Part shown: positions 23,036-35,099 of the stretch, piece by piece
Numbering within the stretch: position 1 is the stretch's first letter
How the letters are laid out: every line of letters begins with the position of its first letter
From: Epinephelus fuscoguttatus
Taxonomy: Eukaryota; Chordata; Actinopteri; Perciformes; Serranidae
Direction of reading: 5' to 3'
Length of the DNA: 64,000 nucleotides
NCBI RefSeq assembly: GCF_011397635.1
Contig: NC_064761.1
Coordinates: 28,437,643 to 28,501,642 of the forward strand
Translations under genes and position numbers: made by a program
Notes under the pieces: model-generated
What the model was told of the DNA's origin: nothing
The model's database searches: none
The model's input: the letters and a program-made list of their open reading frames with translations, nothing else

Positions 23036-23720
23036 TCAACTGGCCAAAGGGGGGCGCTATAACAACTGATTGAAATTGCAAACTTTGAATGGGCATATCT
23101 CATGCGCCATACGTTGTAGAGACATGAAACTTTGCACAGAGATGCCTCTCCTCATGAGGAACAAATTTGCCTCAAGGACCCATAACTTCCGGTCACACAG
23201 ATTTTCCGCCATTTTGAATTTAAAAAAAAACAAACAAACACTTAAAATCGATCTCTTCCTAGGAAGTTTGACTGATCTGCATGAAACTTTCCATAATCTA
23301 GGGACCGATATCTAAAGTTCCCTCTTGGCAAAAGTTGGAAAACTTACTAAAACTGAGCTTCTATAAGGCAATGAATATTGCAGAGGGCGTGGCTCATCAC
23401 ATAAAGGTGTATAACATCTCAAGGGTTTCATCGATCACCACGCAACTTTGTAGGCATATGACCACACATAATCTGAGGGGACCCCTCCATTATTGACCCC
23501 ATCAAACAAAATGGGGGCGCTAGAGAGCTAATTTCTTACCTCGGCCTAACCGCCATATCGATCTTTACTAAACTTGGTAGATATGTAGAACAGCACGCCT
23601 CAAGGTGACTGGAGAAATTTAACTCTAATTGGCGACTGGGTGGCGCTATAACAACAGAAAAATGCTTAAAAATGGCTAAAATGCAACAGATCGCTGTGGC
23701 TCCCCCTGTGGCCTAATGTT
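23036..23720. repeat. Second dispersed teleost repeat replacing chemokine exons
   Basis: It contains GGGGGGCGCTATAACAAC at the start and GGGTGGCGCTATAACAAC near 23638, with 'catgaaactttgcacagaga', 'ataacttccggtcaca' and 'gggggcgctagagagcta' between. This type of sequence is common in fish genomes by memory. It has no coding capacity. Confidence 0.6.
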
Positions 23721-25075
23721 TTTTGTTTTTTTCTAATTTTTGGTATGACTAAATCATGGTATGGTTTGCTGTACATAATCATGGAAACTGTCAGTGTGTC
23801 ATTCTGTCAGTCAGTCATTCTGTCTGTCCCACGTTTTTCTACTCACTGACGTGGTCAGTCTATGTGAAACTGCGCATAGGCATTGAGGATTGGCATAGGT
23901 AGAAGGTGACAAAGCTACCAATGGGTATGAACAAGTTAAGTAAATTTGTGAAAGAAGAGTCTAAAGCTGCCATACAACACTCCTACATTTTGTGAGCTCA
24001 CTGCATTTTTAAGCTCAGTAACTTTTCAGTAACATTATTACAGCCAGTATTTCGTGGTCTGTGTGTGTTAATAAGAGAGAGTAATTCCTCATCATAAAAC
24101 TTTTTATCTGTGTTGACCACTAAAAGAAGAGAAACAAGAAGAGAACTGGAGACGGTGTGAATAGCGTGCTTCAGCTTTGTGTCTTTGGGGAGTCTTTCCT
24201 CGTTCCAGGTCTCTATGGTGGAGAGCTCAGGTCCTATCTGTGTGGCTGCACCTGAAGTTGCTCAACGTTCTGGATGTTAAAACAGGGAGGGTAACGGATA
24301 AAGTGTCTTAAATACTTTTAGTGTGGAAATGGATGAGATCGAGGTGTGGTCTTTGTTCCTGAACTTAGTTATAAACCTTAATTTTCTGATATTGGGCCAT
24401 ATAACTAAAGTGTGTTTGTGCACATGTGTATTAGTGTGTGTATGATGTAGATGGGGACAAGCTGAGACTTTTTTTAAACTAGATTTCCATATTTTTATAT
24501 CAGCATTATACTTGTACTTTGTGTCTTATCAAATAAAGAGGCAATGCAACCCGGACTCTGGTTTTCTATCATGGTTTATAGTTTATCAGGAAACCACACC
24601 AGTGTGTTTTATATCAGGTCCGCCCTGATTTAATGACACAGTTATTAAATAATGGGGAAAAAGCTGCACCATTCCTTTCCAATGAAATTTTCACTGGATA
24701 TCCATGAAAGCAGGCGTAGCTTTAGTCCAGTAATCTCTCCCTCAGTCTCCATTTGGCATCAACGTGAGCCAATAATTGACTACATGAGCCGTCCGTCAAC
24801 ACTTGTAAGCTGGTTTCCATTGTCCTGATGATAACGTTGGTGGCAAAGGATTGACATGACAGTTAAAAATGTTCAAAGTCTGTTAAGATTCTCAGCAATC
24901 AATGAGGCCGGATTAAAGGATAAGTTCACAATTTTTTTAAGCCCCTCTCTAAACAATAATCAGGTGCCTGTATTTACACTGAAACAGGTTTTGCTGCTGT
25001 CGTCATTCCTCCTGTTCTTACTGGCTGTGAAGTGATCCCCTCATAATGGGCTTTCAAGGTAAGTGACTGTGGGAA

Positions 25076-27254
25076 AAACAGTCTTCATTTAGTGTAGACA
25101 TGTATTTAAAAGTTCCTTCTAAGTCCAGCAGTGTTACAACTTAGCTGATGGAGTTTAACAGTCATTAATAAAAAGGGTGTAGGCATGTTAAACCTCCAGT
25201 AGATGGAGTCGTTTGGCCCACAGTACTCATCAAAACTGAATTAAAAGGCAACACTGTGAATACAAACAATGACAATGGTTACAAAATATGAAAACAAATA
25301 AATGTTTACAAAAAAGCAGTAAAATATAGGTTCTTATTCGGGTTTGGGTGTTTAGTAGCCTATAATCTGTCAGGGGCTTCCTGCTGGTTAAGTTTCCTTT
25401 GTATGTCCCCTTTTTGTTTGGTAGATGGGATGTGGTCAATGCCAAGGGATTATAATGTGGATGAGTCACTGTTATGGAAGTTCAGATTGTTGCTACCCAT
25501 TAGAGTAGTTTAAATTCCCAGTGTGAAGAGAATTTTGTTCTGCCAGCGGGTCCTGCAAATGTCTCTTTGTTCTTCCAGTGTAGAAACAACAGAGACATTC
25601 TGGCCTATCACAAATGAGGTTTTCCCTCTAGGATGTAAAAATCCATAAATGTCTTGGCCTGTTTTCCATTTGTGCGGTGTTTACAATGGTTAAACTTGTT
25701 GGCTGCCTTAAGTTTTAGAACTTACCATGTTAGTTGGGTGTAAGAATTAAGATGGCTGTGTAGCTGTTTATCGTGTGGATTCTCCTAAAACTGATTAATG
25801 TTGGGTCAGGGAAGATCTGACTGAGGATACCATCACTCTCATCTCAGTAATAATCCAATTCCTATTAGTATTCTGTTAAATGTTTTGTGTGTATGTAATG
25901 TATGTTGTGACAAATACCGCAATTGATAGATCACATGATTCCTTTCTATGCAACCAATTGGCAAATCTCATTCAGGGCGCCCTATTTAAACTGCTCTGGC
26001 CTGCCTACTGTTGCTGCTTCCTCTGCAAGCTGCTTTGCAACCAGCCTCCACCCCAGCTCCTCCTTTTCATGCTGTGTCTGACTTATCAGTGTCATTTCTG
26101 TTTGCCATTGATGCTGCTCAGTTCTGTTCCCAGGGGGTCTTTGCTGCCGCTCTGCCTGCCTTAGGCTTTCCATGTAGGCGCATGGAAGGGCAGGGAGGTT
26201 TGCTCTCTCTGCCTCAGGCTTTCTGTGTAGGCCTAGGAAAGGCAGAGAGGCCCCAGAACAGAGCCATACCTCCAAATATAATACTGCAAATGGAAATAAA
26301 GTTTTCTTTGACTAAAGTGGTTCGGACTGAACTGATCTTTTGTTTGTTTGTAGGAAAGTTTGTCTGTCCAGACGGCTGTAGTGTACACTATCTGTTGGAT
26401 GTTGTTTTACCATTTCCTTAGCTTTAGCCTCAAACTCCTGGACAATCAAGGGACTTTGCATACATCTATATTTAGGAAACCAAGCTTTCATCCCAGGTGG
26501 CTCTGAGAGACCATGCCTTATGGCCAGTTTCAACAAGTGCGGAGAGTTAGTGACCAGGAAAAGGAGTTTCAGGCCAAATCTAAAGAAAACGTTGTCACGC
26601 CATGAGGAATGGGGATATAGAAATCCCACCCTGCAGAAAGCTTACTCTAGAGCGAAACATCTGGACAGACAAATTTCACTACACTCAAACAATGTCACAC
26701 ATCTTGAATGGCTTTTAAGCTTACAGAGGAATGTACATAGCACTTCATGACAGAGTGATAAACCTCACAGTAAAGGACATATCAAACTATTTCTCACCCT
26801 CATTGAGATTGTACAAGCATTCCTGTGTCAAGCCTTTCATGTTAAAATCTCTGCAATAGTAACCCAGGTACTTTTCCACATCTGTCTACAGTTACACCAA
26901 GTGGTTGCTGAAGAGTCCAAAGGGGTGCTTGTTTTAGAGGTTTTCCTGCATCTCTGACTCTAAAGCTTAGAGGAAGACTTTATGACGAGGTCACTGAGCA
27001 CCAACCACTCCTAAATACCATGTCAGACCTGGGTTATAGGTGCAGACTACTGCAAACTCACACGTTGGTCGTAAGAGGGATTTCACAACTTGGGTCGGCC
27101 CAAAAGGGGCTGAATGGCTTGAAAAGAACTCTGTCTCTGCTGACAATTGTAGCCGCAATAAACGGTGGAGATGCTGCAAATTAGAACTGAGTACTATGTT
27201 TTCTGTTGTGATGGCCTCTGTTACTGGTCTGTGATTTTGTAAATCTACTGCATA
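25076..27254. other. Spacer between duplicates, no gene recognised
   Basis: Frames at 26011-26421 (+) and 26312-26629 (-) are open but match nothing I know and have no splice context. A small unrelated inverted motif (AGGCTTTCCATGTAGG and AGGCTTTCTGTGTAGG, 26162 and 26216) is a local direct repeat. Confidence 0.4.
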
Positions 27255-28151
27255 TTTAAAGGGTAAGTTCAGTATTTTTCAACCCAGACCCTATTTTCCC
27301 ATGTTTCTGTGCCCACGTTACTAATGTGAACAATATTTTTTTTGATTTGTCCAGTGTCAAAATAGCTTCGGACAGCGGCAGCAAAACAGGCTGCAATGTA
27401 ACCATTTGGAGCATGTTCATACCATCAATTTACATTCACTAAAAGTGCTTGTTTTTGCCACTGACAGGCTCAGATTATTATTTTGAGTATCTGACAGCAT
27501 TATGGAAAGGGTCCCTACAGGGATGAATCCTTTTGTTAAAGACTTTTTGTTTTGTTTAACCAGAAACAGTCCCAATACTGCTATCATCAAACCCACCAGA
27601 CTCCTTTTAAATAAACGTTAATTTTACCATTTTAAAATACATTTCATTAACAGCTGACATAAACAAAATAAAACTCACAAAAACCATCTTGGTTCATCTC
27701 TCCACTTTTCCAACAATCACCAACTCTGGTTTTGTTGAAATAAACTCTTAACTCACCCATATCGATGTGAAAATCTGCTGCTTCTGTTCACGCTAAAATG
27801 TCTGTTTATTTAGATAGAGTCTGGTGGGTTTGGCATTAATGGAGCTGTTTCCAGTAAGACAAAAATGATCTGACTCTTTAATGTAAAGGTCTATCTCTAT
27901 AGGGATCCTTTACATAATGTTTACACTTATGATAACAATTTGAGCCTGTCAGTGGCAAAAACACATGGACGTAAAATGACAGTCCACACATGCCCTAAGT
28001 GGTTACATTGCGACCTGTTTTGCTGCTGCTTGCTGCAGTCTCGTTCAATACTGGACCAGTTTCAAAAACTGATGTTCCTGTTAGTCACTTACACACAAAA
28101 ACACGGGAAAATTAGGCCCAGGTTGCAAAACACCAAACATACCCTTTAATA
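27255..28151. mobile_element. Large foldback DNA element (about 0.9 kb)
   Basis: The ends TTTAAAGGGTAAGTT and AACATACCCTTTAAT are inverted, and homology continues inward (left CCCTATTTTCCCATGTTT against right AACACGGGAAAATTAGGCC). Deep inside, TTTTTGCCACTGACAGGCTC at 27450 is mirrored by GAGCCTGTCAGTGGCAAAAA at 27942. The two halves are therefore long imperfect inverted repeats, a foldback structure without transposase. It ends about 30 bases before the TG tract of duplicate 2. Confidence 0.75.
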
Positions 28152-28183
28152 TTTGTGCCCTTGTACCTGTTTGAATTATTACA

Positions 28184-28184
<1 letters not shown>

Positions 28185-28247
<63 letters not shown>
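28185..28247. repeat. (TG)n microsatellite at the edge of duplicate 2
   Basis: About 31 TG units, longer than its counterpart at 21714-21756. Confidence 0.92.
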
Positions 28248-28249
<2 letters not shown>

Positions 28250-28373
28250 GGGGTGGCCTTGAGGGATTCAGTGATCAAATTTCACTTCTACTGAGCAGTT
28301 GTAAAACTTGGTGTGTTGTTGATATGTCAGAGGGGGTGTGGTAAAGGAGGGAGGGCAGATTTCATGTGTGCAC

Positions 28374-28380
28374 TATAAGA
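28374..28380 (+). promoter_or_regulatory. TATA-like box of the chemokine gene
   Basis: TATAAGA lies about 85 bases before a probable 5' UTR splice donor (GAGCAG|GTACGT at 28460/28461). The 5' UTR resumes after TCTGTGCAG at 28869. Duplicate 1 lacks a clear TATAA here (ATTACAG). Confidence 0.5.
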
Positions 28381-28897
28381 GCACAGAACTGCTGCGAGCT
28401 GCAGCATTGGACAAAAAGTTTTAGTCCCAGGACATCTTGTGAAAGACTGAATGTGAGCAGGTACGTCTCTCTGCATGCTTGTGATACAGTCCCATCATGT
28501 TGTTCTTGGTGATCTTGCAAACATGCTGTTATATGTTCCAAGTTTTGACTTAAATAAGAAACAACTGCAGAGAGGGAATCCTGCCAAAATTTATCACAAA
28601 CTCACTTGGTTCCTGTAAAACAGCACTCAGTACGATTAGGATGAAAAAGCTGCACACAGCTGGAAACCAGACAAGGATTTAAAAAATATTTAATCAGGGG
28701 GTCAAAGACATAACCTTTGTCTTTCACAAGAGCACAGATGGAGGAGCATTGTGATGGAAAACATTTTATCAGCTGCCAGAATTTTCCGAGGCACAGGGGG
28801 GTGGCAGAGCCTGCTTCCAATTTTCTGATTTGCTTTGTCTGTGATTTAATCTGTTTGTTTCTGTGCAGCGATCCACTCAACAAGAACTACAGCAGCC

Positions 28898-31218
28898 ATG
28901 AAGTTCCAAGCTCTTTTCTTCCTTCTGCTCCTCACCTGCATGTACCTGAGTCTTGCACAAGGTGAGTGGAACCGATCAGATTTGATTCACACCAGAACTA
29001 CGATACTGTAAGAGCAAACTGTGATTAGATTGCAGACAGATTTAACTGTGCTTTTTTTTAAATTAAAGTACTCAACTGTTGTAGCATTTTATGTAAGCCA
29101 GCATTTAAAAATATGAATTTAGTTTTTTGGGGGGACTTTTGTATATGACTGTGAAGAATATGTGGAGTCTCACTTTGACCAGATTTGGTTAAATTATGAC
29201 TGCAGCTGTATTTCACAATCCACATTCCTCTACAAGCTGCTAAATCCTCTCTTTCAATGAGGTGAATTATTCTCCTCAAAACCATTTATTGTAATTCTTC
29301 ATACCAAAGTGTAAATCTGTCTGGGCCCGTTATTATAGACCGCTTTAATGTGGTTATCTTTTGCAGGGTTTGAAACAATAGAAAACAACACATTACTTTA
29401 TTTAAGTAAAAAACTGATTTTCATAAATATTCCCACTCAGCAAAATACAAATGGGGAGTTTTGAATTGTGGACCTTGGAGTTAAATTTATAGTTTCTTTA
29501 TTGATACATCAAAATTCAAGTCCTCTAGGTTTTCAGTGTCAGTACAGCCAGTCCTTCAGTGCTTGAGCGTCGCCACAAACATTTCTGAGTCTTCAAAAAG
29601 CAGAGGAAACCTAACTTCGCATCGGAGGGAAGGAGGGGCACATGCAGATTTGTTGCAAAGAGTTCAGAGTTAGCTGATCGGACTTGAGGGAGAAGGTACA
29701 GCATGGAAAACGAAATTCTTATCATTTTCAATAAAAAAGAAAAGAAAGTTAAAGAAGGAATATGACAATTATCCTATTTAGAAAATTGCTACATGTTTAT
29801 GTCCAAGAAAACATAATAAGGCTACATATGCAGGTTTTCTTCACCCAGAATGACTATTTGCAAACCCTGTGACCCAAATACAAGTTAGGTGAGTAGTTAC
29901 AGTAAGCAGGGCTGGAGCCAAGATTTTAGAAATACTAGGATCATGAGTCAAAGTCCCCGCAGTGCAATACCCACCCCCAGTGCATTTTACTTACTTTAAC
30001 TGCACTGTCTTAAAACTTTATTTCCCACTGTGAGGGTCTAAATGCTATTTTAATGCACACTGTCAAGAATAAAAAGAATACTGAATTGTTCAGCTGTTAG
30101 CCTTTGCCTAATCAAATTTAATAGTAAAATCGCTTTTTTTAAAGTGTAGGGTGTTAACACTTCCCTCGGTTTCTAAAATAAATAAAAAACTCCCAAATAA
30201 AGATACCAGGGACATGACCTCACTGTCCTCGATCATAGCTGTAACCCTGATGGTAAGATGGCTCTGCTTTTAGATTATAATGACTTTGACTAGCCCAACT
30301 GGTGAATAAAAGAAATGACATCTTTCACTTTTGTTATTTGTTAATGCCAAAATAAATCCCTGGCACTTGCAGATGGGGAGATGTGAATTTCCGAGACGCT
30401 GTTAGTTCAGGCGCAGATCTGCTTATTGTGGTTTTCTTTGACACAAATATAACAGTTGCATCATATATTGAATTAATGGATTTGGGGACCCATGATTATG
30501 TCTGTCCAGTTAATATTGAGTCAACAGTCCACAAATTACAAATATATGATCATATCAGGACTAATTACTGCTCACTCTGCTCATTTTTGTGCCAATAAAA
30601 ACAGACAAACACTTTAAGGCCCAAATTGAGGGTCAGACACTGTTGAAACTGAACTCCATTGTTTTCTCTTCGGCTCCCAAATAGAGTGAACAAATTGAGT
30701 GATTGCTCCATTTGAGTGACATTTTTCAGCGAGGCGCTTTATCTCTCTCTAATCTGCAGTAACTTTATCTCTCTCTCCAGGCTCGTATGGCAACTGCTGC
30801 CTTGGCTACGTTACGGGGATGAAAGCGAATGTGAGGAAAAACATTGAAAGTTACAGGATGCAGGAAACAGATGGTGACTGCAACATCAGAGCTGTTGTGT
30901 GAGTAAAAAATGTTATGTCCTTCACTGCTGGCCCTTAGCGAGCCTTTTGTTTCTCCTGCATTGTTGAAACTTCCAACTATGATAAACCGGCAAAAGTTAA
31001 TGGGAAAAGAAACAACCGGATTATTGATCCAAGCTTAGAGCTGCAGTTTTAAGTGTGCACACTGTCGTCTTTGATTTCATATTAAACATACTGATATGTG
31101 CAGGTTCCTGATGAGGAAGAGGCCGTCACACAAAAAACAGCGGACTGTTTGTGCCAATCCCAATGACATTTGGGTCCAGGGGCTGATGGATAGCGTGGAT
31201 AGGAGAATGCAGAATTAG
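28898..31218 (+). CDS. CC chemokine, CCL27/CCL28-type
   Basis: A secreted chemoattractant expected to act on leukocytes through a G-protein-coupled CC receptor. Coding exons: 28898-28961, 30781-30898, 31104-31218; 98 aa, phases consistent. Residues 1-21 are a signal peptide ([20 protein letters not shown], then Q). The mature part starts [10 protein letters not shown] with the adjacent Cys27-Cys28, then Cys55 in [10 protein letters not shown] and Cys77 in RTVCANP: the four-cysteine CC pattern. The DGDC context resembles mammalian CCL27 and CCL28 (ADGDC); CCL25 is the next-best match. Nearby nim1k supports CCL28-type because human CCL28 and NIM1K are neighbours. No extended basic C-terminal tail like that of human CCL28 is present. 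The stop TAG abuts the donor of a 3' UTR intron (31219-31336), and AATAAA is at 31788-31793. A degraded tandem copy lies upstream. Confidence 0.9.
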
Positions 31219-31247
31219 GTAAAACACACAGACACACAGACACACAG

Positions 31248-31249
<2 letters not shown>

Positions 31250-31283
<34 letters not shown>
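31250..31283. repeat. (CA)n microsatellite in the 3' UTR intron of the chemokine gene
   Basis: About 17 CA units just 31 bases after the stop codon, between the donor GTAAAA (31219) and the acceptor CTCTGCAG (31336). Confidence 0.9.
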
Positions 31284-31288
<5 letters not shown>

Positions 31289-31787
31289 AACTAATCTCTG
31301 CGTATATTCCTCATCATAAATCTTTTGTCTCTGCAGACCACTTACAAGAAGACAACGAGAGAGGAATGGGAGAGAGGGCAGCAGATGTTTAACCTCCCTG
31401 TCAGGCATCATATATCACCTTTAACCACATGGATTATGTTTCAGTAGTTTTGGTATTTCCTGTTGCTGACAGAGAATGTAAATGTGCACGGTTCACTATA
31501 ACACGAACCACATCCTCAATGTTATATCCAGTATAGCAAAATTCGTCTATATGAGCCATCGCTTTGATTCTGTTCTCGTCTCTGTGATATGTAGCACCTG
31601 CTAGGAATGAGCCACTGTTTGGCAGCTTTGAAATATACTGGCAGAGTGTGTTTGTGCGCATGTGTATAAGTGTGTGTGATGTATATGTATAGACCACTTT
31701 GGGGACAAGCTGAGAGTTTTTTTAATGTGACAGATTTCCATATTTTTATATCAACATTATAATTGTACTGTTTGTGTTCCTGTATCA

Positions 31788-31793
31788 AATAAA
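31788..31793 (+). terminator. Polyadenylation signal AATAAA of the chemokine gene
   Basis: AATAAA at 31788-31793, conserved in the degraded copy at 24532-24537 with the same flank (TCAAATAAAGAGG). Confidence 0.75.
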
Positions 31794-32355
31794 GAGGTAA
31801 TGCCACCCAGAGTCCAGTTTTTTTTATAATGGTTTACAGTTATTAAGGACACCACACCAATGTGTTCTACATCAGTTCTGCTCTGAATTGGTGATGCCAT
31901 GGTTTATTAAGTAAATAAAAATGCACCATTCCTCCCTAATGACATTTTTACTGGATGTCCATGAAAGCAGGCGTAGCTTTAGTCCAGTAATCTCTCACTC
32001 AGTCTCCATTTGGCATCAATGTGAGTCACTAATTGACTACATGAGCCGTCCGTTAACACTTTAAAACTTGGCTCTCGGGACAGTTGGTCCGCAAAGCTGG
32101 TTTTTATTGGCTTGATAATAATGTTGGTGGTAACGGATTGAGTTGAAAGTTAAAAGTCTTCCAAGTCTGTAAACACTCTCAGCGGTCCAGTCCAACAAGT
32201 CTGGATTAAAAGATACGTTTACAATTTTTCAAGTCCCTCTTTAAACAGTACTCAGGTGGCCCTATGGACATTAAAACAGGTTTTGCTTGCTGTATTTCCC
32301 CCCTTGTTCATGGCTGTGAAGTGATCCCCTCATACAGGGCTTCAAATGTAAGTAA

Positions 32356-32756
32356 TTTGGACAAAATCTAAATTTAGAGTAAAAATGTATTCAAAAAATT
32401 ATACAAAGCGGTTACCTCCAAGTTCCTATCAAGAACAGTGCACACAGCACACTATAGATAGCAGTTTCATTATGCTGTGTGCCAAGAAAACAACCAGTGC
32501 TTGTATGCTTGTAGTGCACCTGATCCCAGGTTATCTGTGTATCAGTTACTTTGTAGGTATTTAATGAAACAGCTTTGTTTTACCTGCTTTGAATGTTATC
32601 AGCTCATTAAAGGACTGTTATCAGTTGTCAGCGGGAACATAGATTTGAGGTAGTATGGCTCTACTCTACCTCCTACAATCACGTTTGCTGTTAGGCAGCA
32701 GCCTCTAGTGGCTGTAATTATGAGGGGTAACAGGTGACGCAGTATGAAGAGCAACA
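32356..32756. other. No gene recognised
   Basis: Non-coding flank between the end of the duplicated block and a dispersed repeat. Confidence 0.4.
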
Positions 32757-33480
32757 AAGTCCCAACACATTCTCACTCCGACCTTGTCACATATAGACGT
32801 TTGGTCATGGACCTTCCATATCCAGATACGACATCCAAGGTACCCTGCGTGTGTTGGTTGTTGACGTTCTGGGACAGCATGTCAAGTTCTGCCTGTTACA
32901 TGCATTGTCTTCTTTCAAGATACACTTCTGTTTTCACACGAAATTTGCCATTTACATACAGTCTCTTTCAAAATAAAAGCACTATGTCAGTACGAAAATG
33001 CGCATTGACATTTGTTTTCCTTCACAACTAACACACGTGGTTCGGTTTACGCAACAAAATCACATGCTTAGGTTAGGAAAATAAGAGAACAACAATCTCC
33101 CGGGTGAGAGTTGGTGTTTGTTGGACCCATCCACCATCCCTCCCGCGCACCCTACTCCAAACCTAACTTTCGTTCTTGTCCCATCGCCTTTCCCCCTGAC
33201 AAAGCCAAGTGCTGCTAAACTATAATGGCAACCATCCGTGTATCTTGCCGATGTTAAAGGATGGCTCTTTCCATCAGTGTCTGATGTGGCAACTCACTAC
33301 CCAAGCGCCAGATTTTGATGACTTCAGAATGAGACCAGGTTGCCAAGTCCATGTAGGCAGGAGGTCAGAGTGGATGATGGTTCAAACAAACACAGGATTT
33401 TTACTCAGGACACTGCTGTTTGTGTCCCATGTGAAAATAAAAGTCATCGCTGACTTATTCTCAGTGACATACCGAAGTTA
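32757..33480. repeat. Dispersed percomorph-type repeat
   Basis: It starts CCCAACACATTCTCACTCCG and continues 'ggtaccctgcgtgtgttggtt', 'gacgttctgggacagcatg' and 'gtcaagttctgcctgttaca'. I recall these runs from repeats in percomorph genomes. The open frames at 32744-33031 and 33209-33481 belong to it and are not genes. The 3' boundary is uncertain. Confidence 0.5.
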
Positions 33481-34580
33481 ATTTACATAATGTATTTAAC
33501 CTAAGTCATACACAAGTTTCTTAACTTACGTCACATGCATAATGTACTGTATATGAGCTTGCATATAGAACTCAAGTTAAGTGACAAATGTCTTTAACTC
33601 AAACCATGATCTTCTCTCAAACCTAACTGAATAGTTTTGGCACCTTAATTAATGCAACTGTGACCGATTCACTACCTTGTGCAGGCACACTCTGGCCTAC
33701 TGGTAGGTGCAGTTTGCCCCGTCTGAAGCACGATCATGGTACTCAAAACAACCGATAACATTTGATGGGATGTTTCATGAAAATCCACCATGCAAGCTCA
33801 AAACTGAAATATTAAAGCTGTTGGATCAGGATTTTGATCCAGGGCTCCTCAACATGGACGAGACACAAGATTATATAATGACGCAGGACCCACTTGATAT
33901 TAAGTAAACAATCATATTACTGAAAGCAGCTGGCACTCAAGAATACTGGGGAGTTGATTTATCTCACTGTCTTGCTAGTACTTCACGGTTGGATTGTTAA
34001 GTGTCTTCAAACGTCACTCACAAGTCAGGGAAATCATGGTGGTCCGGGGGCAACAACATGTACCGTCTAAACCACGATGTCCCTGGCTTGACTCCAGCTG
34101 GGGGCCTTTGTTGCACGTCATCCACGCTCTGTCTGTGTTTCCTGTTCATATCTTGACTATATACTTTCAATAAAGGGCAAAAATTCATAAAAACTTAAGC
34201 CCTGTCCCAAATTCACACTGCATCCTAGCAAGCACCATGATCTCTTGTCGCAGTACAGACCTTACTGTCTTGCAGTTAAAAACCGACATAAATTACCATT
34301 CTGTGCTAACAGGAAATCACATAAGACGTGCTAACAAACACATGTCCGTCAAACTGCAACTTTGAAGATTCTGCCGGTTAAACTTCATAAACAGACAGCA
34401 ACATGTTTTCCCAAAGATGTAATGCTTCTTGTTTGTTTTCTGAGGTAATTCTGGGGCTGTTTTACCACCATCCATCTGCAATTACTTTTAATGTCCTCCA
34501 GCTGTGAGCAGCTCTTTCATTTCCTTTGTGCATTGCATTGTGGGACAATGGTAAACATCAGCACTACTTTCCAAAATCGA
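33481..34580. other. No gene recognised
   Basis: A short + frame (33707-33907) has no family match or splice support. Nothing else is visible. Confidence 0.4.
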
Positions 34581-34587
34581 GCATTTC

Positions 34588-35080
34588 TTAAAGGTCCAGT
34601 GTGCAAGATTTAGTAAGATACAGTGGCTTCTGTGGTGAGGACTGCAGATTGCAACCAGCTGAAACGTCTCCTGGTTAGAATTCATTCAGTGCTTATTGTT
34701 CAGGAGGTTTTGTACTGGGAGCTGAATTATCCGCAGAGGTCTCTTCCTCTCTGAAACAAACGGCTCTTGTGATTTAATCCGGTAAAAATACTGAATAAAG
34801 CAGCTTCTGGTTTAAAAGATTGGTGTTTTACCAACGCTCTTGTTGCGGAGAGGCTGCTAACTACAGTGGCCAACACGAAAACGTGAATGGCCCTATCTAA
34901 AGACAATGTCTGGGCTACTGTAGAAACATGGCCGTGCAACATGGTGACCTCCGTAGATACGAAAATGCTACAAATCTTGATTTCAGGCAATTATACACTA
35001 AAGAAAGCACACTCTGCCAATATATCCCCATAATTCCCACACTCTGGACCTCCAGCTGTGCATGTTGACTCATCTTGAGT
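34588..35080. repeat. Dispersed teleost repeat (AAAGGTCCAGTGTGCAAGAT type)
   Basis: It starts TTAAAGGTCCAGTGTGCAAG and includes 'agaaacatggccgtgcaac' and 'atggtgacctccgtag', features I recall from an abundant fish repeat. The complementary right end was not found here, so this copy is partial. Confidence 0.55.
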
Positions 35081-35099
35081 TGACTTTTCTGGTGTAAAA

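Larger units (their letters stand above)
22201..24537 (+). pseudogene. Truncated CC-chemokine duplicate (exons 2 and 3 missing)
   Basis: ATG at 22201 opens a signal-peptide exon ([20 protein letters not shown], then GQ) that ends with G|GTGAGT at 22267, closely matching exon 1 of the intact gene at 28898. The matching 3' UTR and AATAAA (24532-24537) follow. The two exons encoding the mature chemokine are absent. In their place at about 22740-24050 are dispersed repeats and a palindrome. The acceptor of the 3' UTR exon reads TCTGTGTTG instead of TCTGCAG, and the 5' UTR exon with its donor is deleted relative to the intact copy. It could make at most a secreted leader fragment. The missing exons might be elsewhere, but I see none in this span. 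Confidence 0.8.
21707..25075 (+). repeat. Segmental tandem duplicate 1 (chemokine block)
   Basis: This block parallels 28180-32355 in order. Shared parts are the TG tract, the promoter-proximal sequence, the signal-peptide exon with its 5' splice site, intron sequence to about 22735, the 3' UTR and polyadenylation region (24060-24540), and about 500 bases of 3' flank including the shared run ATGAAAGCAGGCGTAGCTTT. Between about 22740 and 24050 it is not homologous; that part holds repeats. Confidence 0.85.
28180..32355 (+). repeat. Segmental tandem duplicate 2 (chemokine block)
   Basis: Partner of 21707-25075, carrying the intact chemokine gene. Homology in the 3' flank is clear to about 32350 (for example GGCTGTGAAGTGATCCCCTC in both). 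Confidence 0.85.

Noticed and set aside
26011-26629. Overlapping open frames on both strands (136 and 105 codons)
   Set aside because: No recognisable domain, no splice context and no similarity to any family I know; likely chance.
32744-33481. Two + frames of about 90 codons
   Set aside because: They lie within a dispersed repeat and show no protein-family features.
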